Under the pieces are notes generated by a model, which saw only the letters and a program-made list of their open reading frames with translations, did no database searches and was not told the DNA's origin. Position numbers and translations under genes: made by a program. A stretch of 64,000 nucleotides of DNA from Fonsecaea monophora (lineage: Eukaryota > Ascomycota > Eurotiomycetes > Chaetothyriales > Herpotrichiellaceae), in contig NW_019173951.1 of the NCBI RefSeq assembly GCF_001642475.1, forward strand, positions 248,001-312,000, in the 5' to 3' direction. Shown here one piece after another: positions 20,735 to 31,796 of the stretch; positions within the stretch are counted from its first letter, which is position 1; every line of letters begins with the position of its first letter.

Positions 20735-22432
20735 ATGCCCCGGCCGCGGAAATCCCCCAATGTGCTCATCAAGCGCCGCACACGGACGGGATGCCGAACA
20801 TGTCGGGCAAGAAAGCTCAAGTGTGGAGAAGAGAAGCCAGTCTGTCGCCAATGCTTACTCAAAGGACTGAATTGCGACAATACAACGACTCTCAAGTGGG
20901 AAACAGACTACGTCTCGAAAGGCCTCAAGTTTGGCAGAGCTGGTGTCTGGGCCAAGGACCCATACAAAACAGCCTCGCCTTCCACGACTTCGGACTGGTC
21001 AGCCCACGATCATGCACCTCTGTGGTGGTGTCCTATCCCAGAAATTTATGCCTATAGTTTCGTGCACACCACAGTGGATACTCTGCAGGAGTCGGTCCGA
21101 TGGGCGCCTGAAACGAAAGGCAATGCCCATCAAATTACAGCCTCGACATCATCAGACCCCGACACCACTACTGCATGCTTCCTCAGTCCCTGGCCAACGA
21201 CGCAGAGCCTGGTTCGGTCTGCCGATCCCCGAATCGCGGCGCCGCTGAATATTCTCCCGCCATGGGAAACGTCAGATCAATCTTCGCTACTTTCCTATTA
21301 TGTCGAAAGAATATGCCCGATGACAGTCTCAAGCTTGACATCTGTCTCCCCTTTTGCAACACTGCTCCTTCCTTTTGCAATCAGCACCTCGCCTCTCACC
21401 ATGCAAGCCATGTTGGCACTGGCTGCCTGCCATCGATCACGAACTGCTTTACAATACAAGTCAGCAGCATTAAACCTCAGTCACCGTGCTCTCCACGCTC
21501 TTCGGGTCAAGTTAAGAAGTTGCGACTCAATGGCGGTAGCGGAGCTTCCCGAAACATTGGTCGTCATGCTTCTGCTTTGTATGTTTGAGATCGTAAACGA
21601 ATGCGACAGTCGATGGGTGGTGCATTTGAAAGGGGCACGCGACTTGATCCGCGTTCGCAGGTGGCATCAGATAGGCTTGGTGGAAAACACGGACGCTAGT
21701 GCTCTGGCTCTCTTCTGCGAGCGCTTCTTTGCCTTTCAGGACATCATGGGCCGTACTGCCTGTGGCGAGGACCCTGTTTTCGGGAGCGACTTTTGGGCGA
21801 ATGACCAGACCGACTGCGAGCCGTGGCTCGGTTGCTCCCCTCAGTTGGTTTCCATCCTTAGCAGAATCGCTGAGTTGGGACGGCAAGATCCCATGAGTCG
21901 TCAAACCGTCCACTTCCAGGCAGCGGCAGCTGCCTTGGAGGAACAGCTGGGCATGCTGAAGCAAACGGTGTGGGATAACAGTGATGATATGTTAACTCGA
22001 GCTGGCGAGCTTAAGAGACTCGCGGCCGAGGTCTATCTCCAATGCGCCTTGAACGGAGCGAACCCTGCTACACCGTGGATATCGCAGCAAGTGACTGAGA
22101 TTCTCCGCCTTATCAGCACTTCGCTGGGATCTCATTTAGTCTCTGGCATCAGCTGGCCTCTCTTCATTGCAGCTGTTGAACTGCATCCGGACCAGGACCT
22201 CGAACTCCACTGGGAGGGAGGCATAGCTCCAAAACATGCGCGGCCTTTCATCCTATTCGCCCTGGAAAAACTTACCGGTTCAATGGTTAACACTATCAGG
22301 ATCCGTAGAGTCATTGAAAAGGTTTGGCGGGCACGAGAGATGCGGGAAGCCCCAGTCAACGCCGATGCTTCCCCAGAAAGTGACTGGGAACAATTTGTCG
22401 CGCCTTTCTGCGGAAACATGTCTCTGGCGTGA
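20735..22432 (+). CDS. Zn(II)2Cys6 transcription factor beside the amadoriase
   Basis: A single exon of 565 residues. The N-terminal zinc cluster has C20-x2-C23-x6-C30-x6-C37-x2-C40-x6-C47 (TGCRTCRARKLKCGEEKPVC...), preceded by the basic MPRPRKSPNVLIKRRTRTG. The remaining ~500 residues are helical and resemble the fungal-specific regulatory region (Fungal_trans_2 type), with ALAACHRSRTALQYKSAALN and LLLCMFEIVNECDSRWVVHL as the recognisable middle segments. Such proteins bind CGG-containing sites in the nucleus. Because it is divergent from the amadoriase and followed by an MFS transporter in the same direction, it is the likely local regulator of these genes; this is inferred from position only. 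Confidence 0.88.
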   Translation: MPRPRKSPNVLIKRRTRTGCRTCRARKLKCGEEKPVCRQCLLKGLNCDNTTTLKWETDYVSKGLKFGRAGVWAKDPYKTASPSTTSDWSAHDHAPLWWCPIPEIYAYSFVHTTVDTLQESVRWAPETKGNAHQITASTSSDPDTTTACFLSPWPTTQSLVRSADPRIAAPLNILPPWETSDQSSLLSYYVERICPMTVSSLTSVSPFATLLLPFAISTSPLTMQAMLALAACHRSRTALQYKSAALNLSHRALHALRVKLRSCDSMAVAELPETLVVMLLLCMFEIVNECDSRWVVHLKGARDLIRVRRWHQIGLVENTDASALALFCERFFAFQDIMGRTACGEDPVFGSDFWANDQTDCEPWLGCSPQLVSILSRIAELGRQDPMSRQTVHFQAAAAALEEQLGMLKQTVWDNSDDMLTRAGELKRLAAEVYLQCALNGANPATPWISQQVTEILRLISTSLGSHLVSGISWPLFIAAVELHPDQDLELHWEGGIAPKHARPFILFALEKLTGSMVNTIRIRRVIEKVWRAREMREAPVNADASPESDWEQFVAPFCGNMSLA

Positions 22433-22950
22433 GCAAAATGTCACTGTTGGTCGATGGGTCGAATGAGACATCCTGCCAGAGCCGACCACGGTCCCACAGG
22501 CCGGCATACCAGCCCGGTCTCTGTATAGACTGATCTCCAACAAGTGGCCAAAAGAGATATCGCTCTTCTCCGGATCGTCCTGCTGATTGCCCGTCAGTGG
22601 GAGTCTGGCCCCACACATGTGCATGAAGGTACAAGCGGACCAAATGACGCGACAGTCAACCTACTCCACCATGTGTCGAGGCCGACTTTCTATGGATCAT
22701 TACTCGTGGCCAGATAACGTCCCCCTCTCATTGGCCCGCTTGGACCTTTCATCTGAAAAACGTCTCCACACAGCCCGAGCATCAACGACCGAGCGGGGAG
22801 ATAGCAATAGCGATATCATGGGGGAGCAAAAGCGACGAAGTGCTCCTACAACTGTATAAAACAACGTCTGGGACTGTCATCTTCAACTTCGCCTCCCACT
22901 CTCCTATTAGCCTGTGTGTCATCCGGTTCTTCACGACTGTCTTGGACAAT
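22433..22950. other. Intergenic, promoter of the second MFS transporter
   Basis: A 518-bp gap between tandem plus-strand genes. It contains a GATA motif (AGATAA, 22712-22717) and a TATA-like box listed separately. No gene is visible. Confidence 0.45.
22857..22863 (+). promoter_or_regulatory. TATA-like box upstream of the MFS gene
   Basis: TATAAAA lies about 90 bases before the ATG at 22951, with pyrimidine-rich sequence (ctcccactctcc) between. The spacing and match suit a fungal core promoter. Confidence 0.4.
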
Positions 22951-24691
22951 ATGGCGGACGAAATCTACGAGCTTGATGTGCCTGGCACTGAACAACTCGT
23001 TGATGGTCAGTATAAGCTTTTCGAGAAGAGGTGTCGAATATCGCAGCTAACCATTTGGCCTAGTCCATCATACACTGCAAGCAGCGCACGTGGGTGGAAC
23101 CAGCGACATCGTCCTTATTCCTCAACCAACGGGTGCTGGTGGTGACCCTCTAAGATGGGGTCGCTGGAAGAAGTATTACCAACTCTTCCTACTCGCACTA
23201 TATGCGTGTGCGTTTTCATTTGGAGAAAACACCCTCGGAGCTGCTTGGACGACCGTCTCTGAAGACACAGGGGTCAGCCTGACCAACATGAATGGTGGAA
23301 GTGCCCTCAACTATCTCCTGTTGGGGTTTGTCAACATCTTTTGGATCCCCACGGCTATGAAAATTGGTCGACGGCCAGTCTTCCTGGCTACCACTATCAT
23401 CTGTATGGCCGCTGGCGTCTGGCTTGGGAAAGTCAACGGAACCGCATCGTGGATGTTGAGTATGACACTCAACGGAGTCGGCACCGCGGCTTACCAAGCT
23501 GTCATACAGTTGAGTGTCTTTGACATGTTCTTTGTCCACCAACGAGGACGGATGTTGTCGGTCTATCTCTTTGGACAGCAACTGGGTAGCATTCTGGGGC
23601 TCATCAGCGGTGGTAGCATTGCAGACGGTCCTGGCTGGCGATGGTCCCAATACATTGTTGCCATCATCGACGCCAGCGTGCTTGTTCTTCTTCTCCTGAC
23701 CTTTGAGGAAACAATGTTCCCACGCTTTTTGTTCGGCAAAATCGCCAGTGCCAGTGCTGTCGCTCGATCCATGGGTTTCCCACAGGCTTCTGACAGCAAA
23801 GCTCCCGTCGACACCTTGACGCAGAGCCAAAGTCCAAGCGAGATCGAACACGACACCACCTTGGAGGCGCAGTTTCCCAAACGAACCTACTTGGAGAAGC
23901 TGAAGCTCTGGGTCTACTACCCACAAGATCGGACTACGTACTGGCAATACTTCCGGAGGCCTTTTGTGCTGTTCACCTTTCCCAATGTGGTCATCGCCGG
24001 GGTTATTTTTGCCTTTGGATGCACCGCTGGCATTGTCAGTTTCAACACCATCTCTGAGATTCTCACCGAAGCGCCCTATAACTGGTCGACGACCTCGACA
24101 GGGCTGATCTTCTTTGCCGCCCTAGTGGGTAACTTTGTTGGATGGGCCACTGGCGTGCTCGGCGACCACGTTGTGATTTTTTGTGCTCGACGCAATTCGG
24201 GAGTGAAGGAGCCCGAAATGAGACTGTGGACTCTTTGTTTGTCCTTTATCTACGCAACCCTCGGGTATCAACTGTATGGTTGGGGGGCTGAATTTGGACT
24301 CCACTGGATGACCATCGGCTTTGGGGTGGGCTGTATGATTGCTCACCAAGTCTCTGCCTGTTCGATTGCCACTGCGTACGCCATGGAATGCTTCCCGGGG
24401 GTGAGTTAGCCACTGAGCACATTTTGGTATGGAGATTGTACTGACCAGAAACAGATTGCGGGAGAACTGGTGGTGGTATTGGCCATCTGTTCATCTTGCA
24501 TCAACTTTGCCATCTCTTACTCGGTCCAGCCCTTTATTAATGCGGCAGGTTACGGATATACGTTCCTTTTCTTTGGACTCTGTGTTCTGGCATCCATGGC
24601 TGCGGCTGTACCAACCTACATTTATGGAAAGAGATGGCGACAGCTGAGAGCATCACGCTGGAGGAAGTGGTTGGCGGAAAGGGACGCTTGA
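22951..24691 (+). CDS. MFS transporter (DHA1/Hol1-like)
   Basis: Three exons: 22951-23005, 23064-24400 and 24455-24691, giving 542 residues. Intron 1 (58 nt, GTCAGT..CTAG) and intron 2 (54 nt, GTGAGT..ACAG with TACTGACC) both join in phase, making VDVHHTLQAAHVGGTSD and CFPGIAGELVVVL. Twelve helices are predicted. Motif A appears as TAMKIGRRPVFLATTI between helices 2 and 3. FGENTLGAAWTTVSEDTG and MNGGSALNYLLLGFVNIFW are typical of the fungal DHA1 branch that includes Hol1-like transporters. A ~70-residue central hydrophilic loop separates the two six-helix halves. Substrate is unknown; organic cations, drugs or small metabolites are possible. It lies next to the Zn2Cys6 regulator and amadoriase, so it could import the substrate of that enzyme. 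Confidence 0.9.
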
Positions 24692-26105
24692 GCTAGAGGA
24701 GACAGCGATATGAGCCTTGTCATTGTGTGTCAGGCATCTGATGGTTGATCTAGCAGTGCTGTAGGTGTGAGGATTCATTGTTGTCATGACTCAGCCGGCG
24801 AGGTCTCTCTTGACGAAGATGATGTTCTGGTTAGCGGGTTTGTTAGTCGTTGATATATACATGATGGCAGGAGCGTTCATTTCACTCCGATGTTGTATTG
24901 TAGGTCCATACATGTGGCACATAGTACACGGCACATACATGGAAGACACATGCAGAGACAAGTATATCGAGTACTCTAAAAGGACTTCGGAGTCAATACC
25001 GTCTCCATATCTATCTGTGTGTATGCAGTATGCATCGTCTTGCAATTGGAGTCACTGGACTGGGCTGCACTTGGATCTCCATCCTGGCGCAGTCTATCTA
25101 TCTGTCCATAGACGGTATCTCCGTGTTGAACGAATACTTCTTCACTTTCCTCCTCTCTCGCGTATCTCTCGATTCTACCGTCCGTTCGACTAGACTAGAC
25201 TAGACTAGGGCACTCGGTACATACATACATACAAACACAACACTTGCCCTTCCCCTTCGCCTCGCCACGACTCGACTCGACTCGACCGGTTCACCAGCCC
25301 AGGGTTTTTGGAACTCCCAGTCTCTCGTCTCGTCTCGTCTCGTCTCGTCTTCTCGTTGTCGTCCAACTCTCGAGCTAGCTATTCCTTCTCCTCCACGGGA
25401 AAAAAAGGATGATTTGACTTTATGCCTCCCAACCTACTCGAGATGTGGTCAAGCACATAATATTACAAACAAGCACACACACGCACATACATACATAGGT
25501 ACATACATACACACAAGCAGGGAAGCATATTCTGCTCTACTCTGCTCCTGCTCCTGCTCTCTCCGTGTATTCCAAACTCTCGTCGCATCGGGGAGGGCCG
25601 TCAAAGTACTGTACTGTACTGAATGTGAAACAGCAATGCAATGGCCATGCCATGCAAGCGGATCGTAAAACTTTTGTCTTTTCTCTTCTCCTTCTCCTCT
25701 CTCCTCTCTTCCTCTGTCCTTGTTCCTGTCCCTGCCTGATTGTTTTTGCAAAAAAGAGAGGCGAGGGGGGAAAAGGGGGGGGGGTGATTTTGTCTTTCCA
25801 TTGGGTGATGCCCTGATGCCCTGATGCCGTAAAATCCCCGACGTCGCATCGCACCGCGCCTCGTCGCACCTCGTGGTCCGAAACAGAGACCACAGATGAG
25901 AAAAAAGAAACCCAGAATGTATATTAGCACACGCACGCACACACGCCCATCCAAGCAGGCAAAAAAATCCAGAAACGCCAAACTCCATGTCGCTATGCGG
26001 TTGGCATTACCAGAGCAAGCATTTCGATCATTGTCACATCCATCTCTCCTCCTCGCGAGGAGCACTTCAGTGACTGTGTTGTGTCACTCTCTCCCTCCCT
26101 CACTT
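24692..26105. repeat. Gene-free region rich in simple repeats
   Basis: This 1.4 kb separates the convergent MFS (+) and kinase (-) genes. It holds a (CTAGA)n run at about 25187-25208, a (CGTCT)n run at about 25324-25350, (ACAT)n-type repeats at about 25480-25515, short CTCCTG repeats near 25541-25560, and a purine run with ten G at about 25760-25786. ORFs spanning it reflect these repeats. Because both genes end here, it is most likely 3' UTR and spacer. Confidence 0.6.
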
Positions 26106-28394
26106 TCAGACCGCTGGCCATCTGACCCTCAGACCCTCGCACCATCTCTCGAACAGCGCGTCGGCCAGTTGTCTCGTGTGTTCCAGCCCACCAACCAACC
26201 CGTTCATCATCTCCTTCTCCGTTTGACTGTCTGCCTCCAACAGACTCGCTTTTCTCTTCTCCTCGACGCTCGTGTTCCGTAATGGACTGGCAAAGACTTG
26301 ACTTGTGTCGCGAGACTTGACAATGGCGGCTTGTGCACTCTGCCGCCGTCGATGACTCTTGAGGTGCGGGTTGTTTTGCGCAAGGACCAGTTTGGCACCT
26401 ACAGCACCTTTAGTCGGGGTACTTGGAGTCACCTGTCTGCTCTCGTTGGCGCCAATTGGTTGCGGTGATGCCATGGACGCGTGCAAGGGGTCGATGAGCT
26501 TCTGAGGTGACTGCAGCATCTCCTTCGACGGTGACATCGTCATGGTTTGTTGTGGCAGCATACTCTTCAAAGTGTCGTCCCGTTTCATCTTGGAAATGAT
26601 CGACTGCATGATGTGATACATGCCATCTGGATCCACGCTTTCCAAGTCGGAAAAGGCCTCAGCCAACCGTGCAACGGCCTCGCGTTTGACCTCGTCGGCC
26701 GTGTCGTTGAGGACGTCTTGACACGATATGCCAATTGCGTTGGAGTAGAGTTTGCGGCCAAGGCTCGCCTCCTTGGTCTCCATCGCGATGGTTGTCGCGG
26801 TTGAGGAGAATCGGGAAGCTTTGTCCGGCTTTGAGAGCAACGAGGTCTCTATGTCGACCAGAGAGGCCAGGCCAGGTTTCGCCTTTGACGGTGTCCGAAT
26901 GACGCTAGAGTTCGGGTCTTCATTTTCCGTGTTTGGGCTGGTGTTGGCGTTGGGTGATACTCGTCTGAATTGTCGGACTGTGCTCGGGCTGTTGCCAAAT
27001 GACATGTTGACGCCCAATGGCTGCCGTACCTGGGCACTGGATAGTCTCTTTCTGCTCGTCCTCTTGCCTGACAGCGAATCTGTCGAGTCTCTTCGGTCTT
27101 GGTAGCTCTGTTGCTGTTTGGACTCTGAGATTTTGCGCATCGTCAACTTAGTAGGGCTTTGTTCGGGTTGCAGGCGTCGGTCAAGAGTCAGATCTTCCAT
27201 CATCTGTGTGGCGCTTCGCTCCAGCCCGTCCAAGGGAGTTCTCTCGGCCTTCCTCATCCGCTGGGTTTGGAACTCCTTCAAATTCATGGTGGGCACGGCT
27301 TTGACAGTCTCAAACACCCAGTCGTCGTCATTTCGGGTTTGCGACAGGTTTTTGAGGGTTTCGGCATAATACTTCAAGTTTCTGTCCCCTCCTTTGCTGG
27401 CTTCCCAGTCTTGCTTTCGGACAATCAACTCCTGTAGCCCCTCGATCTTTCCCGCCGATCGTATGAAGCGATGGCTGAGCAACTCCCTTGCACTCTTCCT
27501 CTTGTCGACGTCTTTGGTTAAACAGCAAGCAACAAAGTCTTTGAAATCTTTGGACCAGCTGGGCCCTTCCAGTCGTGGCGCGGCTTGTTTCGGGATCAGA
27601 AAGAGGACTTTCATGGGGTGAACGTTGGCGTGCGGAGGTTCGCCGTTTGCTAGCTCCATGGCCGTGATCCCCAGACTCCAAACGTCGGCTTTGGCGTCAT
27701 GACCTTCCTGCTGAATGACCTCGGGTGCCATCCAAAAGGGAGTTCCGACAAAAGTATTCCTCATGCTCTTCAGTCCAACCAGCTGCGCGGCGACGCCGAA
27801 GTCGGCCAGCTTCACCCGGCCATCCATGCCCAGCAGGATGTTTGCCGCCTTTATGTCTCGGTGTAGTTTTCCTTCTCCGTGAAGGTATGCCAGGCCTAGG
27901 AGCAGCTCTCGACAAATGATGGCGATGTGGCTCTCGGATATACGATGGGGAGGAGGCTTGAGGAGGTCAGCGCACGATCCGCCTCCTAGATATTCCATGA
28001 CAATCCACAGAGTCTGCCGACGCAGAAACGCCAGACGATACTTTGTGACGTGCGGACTTGAGCATGACGACAGAACGGAGAGTTCGGACAAGATATCGGA
28101 GAGGTCTTCTTCGGAAGATTCAAGGTCGACCTATATTCAACGTTAGCTGGAGAAGAGGGGATGCCGACAACTGCAGGGGGTCTTCCACACATGTTTGATA
28201 GCGACGACTTCACCCGTGGCTTTCTCTATGGCCTTGTAGACGACACCGAACGAGCCACTACCCAGTTCTTCCAGCATCTGATATTTGTCCGCCAGTGTAT
28301 CGCCGTGTGCAGAATCGTCTTGAATTTCGAAGTAGCTCTGTTGCGTTGCCGTGGCCTGGTGAGGCGCCTCGGAGAAGGGGGAAATCATGGCCAT
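26106..28394 (-). CDS. Ste20-family protein kinase, germinal-centre-kinase (Sid1/Mst-like)
   Basis: Two exons, 28394-28191 and 28130-26106, give 742 residues; the 60-nt intron (GTGTGG..CTAACGTTGAATATAG) joins VVAIKH to VDLESSEEDLSD. The kinase domain spans about 38-290: glycine loop LGSGSFGVVYK, catalytic K67, HRDIKAAN (158-165), DFG (178-180) and the GCK/Ste20 signature VGTPFWMAPEVIQQ (196-209). WIVMEYLGGGSC is typical of the fungal Sid1/Nak1 group, which acts in septation or polarity signalling (SIN/MOR). A ~450-residue tail follows: basic, Ser-rich and low-complexity, with a more ordered helical block around 530-600 (PDGMYHIMQSIISKMKRDDT). The frame is open up to 28490, but only with a non-ATG codon, so ATG 28394 is used. 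Sid1 versus Nak1 identity is not settled. Confidence 0.9.
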
Positions 28395-29621
28395 GGCGCC
28401 GTGCTGCTGTTCTCTTGACGCAGTTTTTCCCTCCTCGACACTGTGGTTTATTGTAATCGCCTGGTTCAACACCTCGAATGGGACCTCCAATCACCAAGTG
28501 CTGTTCATTGGTTGTAACCCGGGGCTCATGTACAATTGGTGAGTGCGCGCACAAAACGTGATGATGCAGTCTAGTCAAGAAATGCAGGAAATGCAGGAAA
28601 TGCTTGCGCCGCAATATAACCACAGGTGAGCAATGGTGGTACAGAGAATAATGAATGTGAGAATACTGGGTAAAGGGCGAGGGATGGTGGTTTGCAGGGT
28701 CCGAGGCGCCGAGGATATATCTGGTGCGACGTGGATCTTGGAAAAAGGGGCCTCGTGCATAGTAGCGCTCTGGATCCAAGCCTCACGACTAGTGCATCCG
28801 CGAACAGTCAGCCATGGAAAGAGAAAGATAGAGGGTAGACTGCAGTGGTAGTAATAGTAGTGCGTCAAGATGAACGTTTGTCCGCAGAGGTGGAGGAGGG
28901 CAGAGCCGGATGTTGACGTTGTGCTGCCATAGCAACGAGACGCCGGATATGGAAAGGCGCCTCGGCTCAAGATCCACTAATGCAGCGAAGGTTCGACGCT
29001 AATGCAGGGGTCCGTTACTGCTTCTGGTTCCATAATTTCTACCCTCTCAGCCTCTCTGCCTTGGATTAATCAGGCCCGCTGTACCATGGGTTCTCCGTAA
29101 TACTTCAAGTCGACCTGAACCAGATTGACAGCTCTCCCAGTCGCTTGTACAGGGTACTCCTGCCGAGCTGGTCCCGAAACAATCAAATTCCCGACTTCAA
29201 GGAACTGAAATGGGTCCAACGCCCTCCCACTCCATCAGGGCCGAGAAAGAGATGGATAGGCCTTGACAGGGTGTCAGGTGGCCTTCCAGAATTATTTACA
29301 TCACTTTCTGTTGCTAGGGCGATGTGCTACACATATTGATTCTGTCGGTTTGAGCAGAAACACTCATGTGTGTGTGAAGTAGGGGTAATATTAATTTACC
29401 TTGTGCCACGATCACGATCACGCGGCAGATCGGATTGTTGTTTTTGATCGGAAAATTCAAAAATGATGCATCAACCGTCCTCTGGGGAAACAGCATTATG
29501 TCATGTTGTTCAGTCAATCACGTGGCATTGATAGTGTCAAAATAGGCAATATACAAGGTCCCATAGTCGGGAAATAAATCCAACGCTGTGCTCCTCGCAT
29601 GTCGATCTCGTGGTCTCCATT
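28395..29621. other. Intergenic, kinase promoter and long 5' region
   Basis: This 1.2 kb lies upstream of the kinase (-) and downstream of the DUF4048-like gene (-). A small triplication 'gaaatgcag' sits at about 28578-28602. Overlapping short ORFs on both strands show no domain. A long 5' UTR for the kinase would fit. Confidence 0.45.
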
Positions 29622-31193
29622 TCACATATGTGGGCTGTCAAGTATGTGCGTCTGCCCATGCTCTAATCCGGTGGTTTTGGTTGGGTCGTCCTGAGTTGAA
29701 TCCCACTCCTTCATCAGATCACTGACTGTCCGGGTGAGCTTGCTTGGAGTGATTCTCTCCAGCTCCGGCCAAGGAAGGCCACCTTCTCCGCCAGCTGGCC
29801 TTTGTCTGGTGTCCTCCATCCCCGCAATTAGGGGTTCTCGATTGCTCACGGGGGAGTCCCACGCATCCCAGGCATCTTCGACGTCATCATTGTCGTTCAA
29901 ATCTGGTAGCAGACTAGGCGTGTTCGATGAGTCGGTGCTACTCTTCTGCTGAACATGTCCATTAGGCTTCTCCACCACCTTTGGTTGAGTCGAGTTCTTG
30001 TGTGGGGTGTCTAGCCCGAATTCGTTCCAGAACGACGGTTCCATATGATGCGAATTAGGCGTTTCAGTGCTGCCCTTGGAATTTGATTTGCCCTGTTTGT
30101 CCGATGGCTTTCGTGAGGCCTTTCTCTGAGCAGGCCTTGCAGAGCGCTGCTGAGCGACGGTTCCATTGATTCCCTCTTCTCCCACCGTGGCTTGCCGGAT
30201 GTCCTCGAAGAACGTCCATAGACCATCCCGAACCCCGTCGTAAACTTGTTTTCCCTGTTTCACCAACATATCTGCTGCCACTGGGGGTAGCGATCTCCGA
30301 TGTGCTGCGAGATCTTTGTACGTCTTTCCAAACCCAAGAGGAAGTGCATCACCAGATATCAGGCTGTCGAGGGTCGCCATCCGCGACAGCGAAGGCCTAG
30401 TAAACTCTCCGCCATCGACGGTTGGTGTCTGATCCAGCGCATTTTGTGTCTCCTCCGTCTGTTTGCTTGGAACCTTTGTAGAGGTCGGACTGAGCAAGCT
30501 CAAAGTTCTCGTGTGTCGACCTCCTTCGAAAACCCGCTTGGATCCCTTTCTCGTCAAACCATTAGATCCTGCATTGCTCGCCGTAGCTGGCTGAGCCGTG
30601 TAGCTTCTCTCCACCAGTGCTCGCTTTCGCCTTCGTTCTTCGTCTAAATGGTCTTCTGCAACCACTCCTTCGACGCCGCCGACTTCGCCCAAGGCCACAG
30701 GCTGTTTTTTCTTCACTTGTCTGACTTCGTCCCTCTTCTTATTGGCTTCGTAGGCCGCCCATTGCTTTTTCAGTACCAGCAAGTCCGCCTCTGCCCGCTG
30801 GAGTTCCTCCTTCAACTCGAGGACTTTTCTTTCTTGTGCCGCCAGCAATGTCAGGAACTCTGCGCTGCCTCTTGTCTTGGCCTTTTCCTGCGGTTCAGCT
30901 GCGGGATCGGGGCTTCTGAAAGGCACGCTTCGAGTAAGTGGCGAGGACTTGGCTGATTCGATCGGGCTCTGCACTCCAGACCCCAGGGTTGGAGACTGCG
31001 AGTATCCGATATTCGTGGGCACCAGGATGGGGAAATTCAGGGACAGTCCTTTGATGTGCCTTCTTGACGCACCAGCATTCGTCGTTGCTGGTCGGGTCGG
31101 ATTCGAGAGCCCGTCTGGGTTGGATTCTGCCGATTCGGAGGTATCATTCGGAGGTATCTGTGGAGAAGAAACCGCACTGGACTCGACCTCCAT
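29622..31193 (-). CDS. DUF4048-like coiled-coil protein, unknown function
   Basis: A single exon of 523 residues with an ATG start. The N-terminal 110 residues are Ser/Pro-rich and contain the motif GLSLNFPILVPT. A clear coiled coil follows at about 112-160 (AEFLTLLAAQERKVLELKEE onward), then basic Ser-rich sequence with a TRTLSLLSPTS patch. A further helix-rich part has LVKQGKQVYDGVRDGLWTFF (about 305-325), and the C-terminal block is LPWPELERITPSKLTRTVSD. This combination matches my memory of the fungal DUF4048 group; no function is established that I can name. A cytoplasmic scaffold or trafficking adaptor would fit the architecture but is a guess. Confidence 0.75.
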   Translation of the reverse strand: MEVESSAVSSPQIPPNDTSESAESNPDGLSNPTRPATTNAGASRRHIKGLSLNFPILVPTNIGYSQSPTLGSGVQSPIESAKSSPLTRSVPFRSPDPAAEPQEKAKTRGSAEFLTLLAAQERKVLELKEELQRAEADLLVLKKQWAAYEANKKRDEVRQVKKKQPVALGEVGGVEGVVAEDHLDEERRRKRALVERSYTAQPATASNAGSNGLTRKGSKRVFEGGRHTRTLSLLSPTSTKVPSKQTEETQNALDQTPTVDGGEFTRPSLSRMATLDSLISGDALPLGFGKTYKDLAAHRRSLPPVAADMLVKQGKQVYDGVRDGLWTFFEDIRQATVGEEGINGTVAQQRSARPAQRKASRKPSDKQGKSNSKGSTETPNSHHMEPSFWNEFGLDTPHKNSTQPKVVEKPNGHVQQKSSTDSSNTPSLLPDLNDNDDVEDAWDAWDSPVSNREPLIAGMEDTRQRPAGGEGGLPWPELERITPSKLTRTVSDLMKEWDSTQDDPTKTTGLEHGQTHILDSPHM

Positions 31194-31796
31194 CGCCGTG
31201 GGTCAGATTGATCATGTAGAGCACGACGTGCTGGGTGGTTCGTTCAATTCGGGGAAGAGCAACAGGTGATCCGGTGAAACCAGGAGGAAAAGACGATCTG
31301 TACCGCTGTCCTCGTAGGTTCAAAACGTCTGAATTTTCCAAAATGAAATCAGTGCTGTTCAAAGCAGTCGTTCCATGTCATCATCGTCATTGATCGTGCG
31401 CAGAAGAGAGAAATGTTTAGGAGGACGAAAGACGGAAGATTGTTGACTGGCCGAAAACGGTGAGTCGGTAATTAGTTGGCCTGGGGGGCGAGATTCCCCA
31501 CAACGTGTGTGTGTAACGGGGGTCCCATGCAAGGGGGTGAACATCCATCTGCTACTACTGTAGGTACTGGACCCGTACGACGTAATATACTCGGTACTTC
31601 TAGACAAGTGCATTAGGACTGAGCTAATGCCGACCAACCAGTTTTTATGTACTTGGTATCGCTTCTGTCTTGGGACACATGATTCAAATTGAACGCAAAA
31701 CGATCCCCGCTACACTCGTAGGCTTTCCCATGATCAGGAGAGACGAGATCCAACACGAAAAAACTCCAGAAATGCCCTCCTCTTCCTATACAGGCT
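31194..31796. other. Intergenic, 0.6 kb
   Basis: This is the promoter region of the DUF4048-like gene and the 3' flank of the GH76 gene. It has a short GT run at about 31505-31512. Nothing else is seen. Confidence 0.5.

Noticed and set aside
23216..23947. 243-codon antisense ORF over the MFS gene
   Set aside because: The sense frame encodes a full MFS protein; the antisense translation has no family features.
24791..26065. ORFs across the simple-repeat spacer
   Set aside because: They are created by CGTCT, ACAT and purine repeats with no stop codons; no domain.
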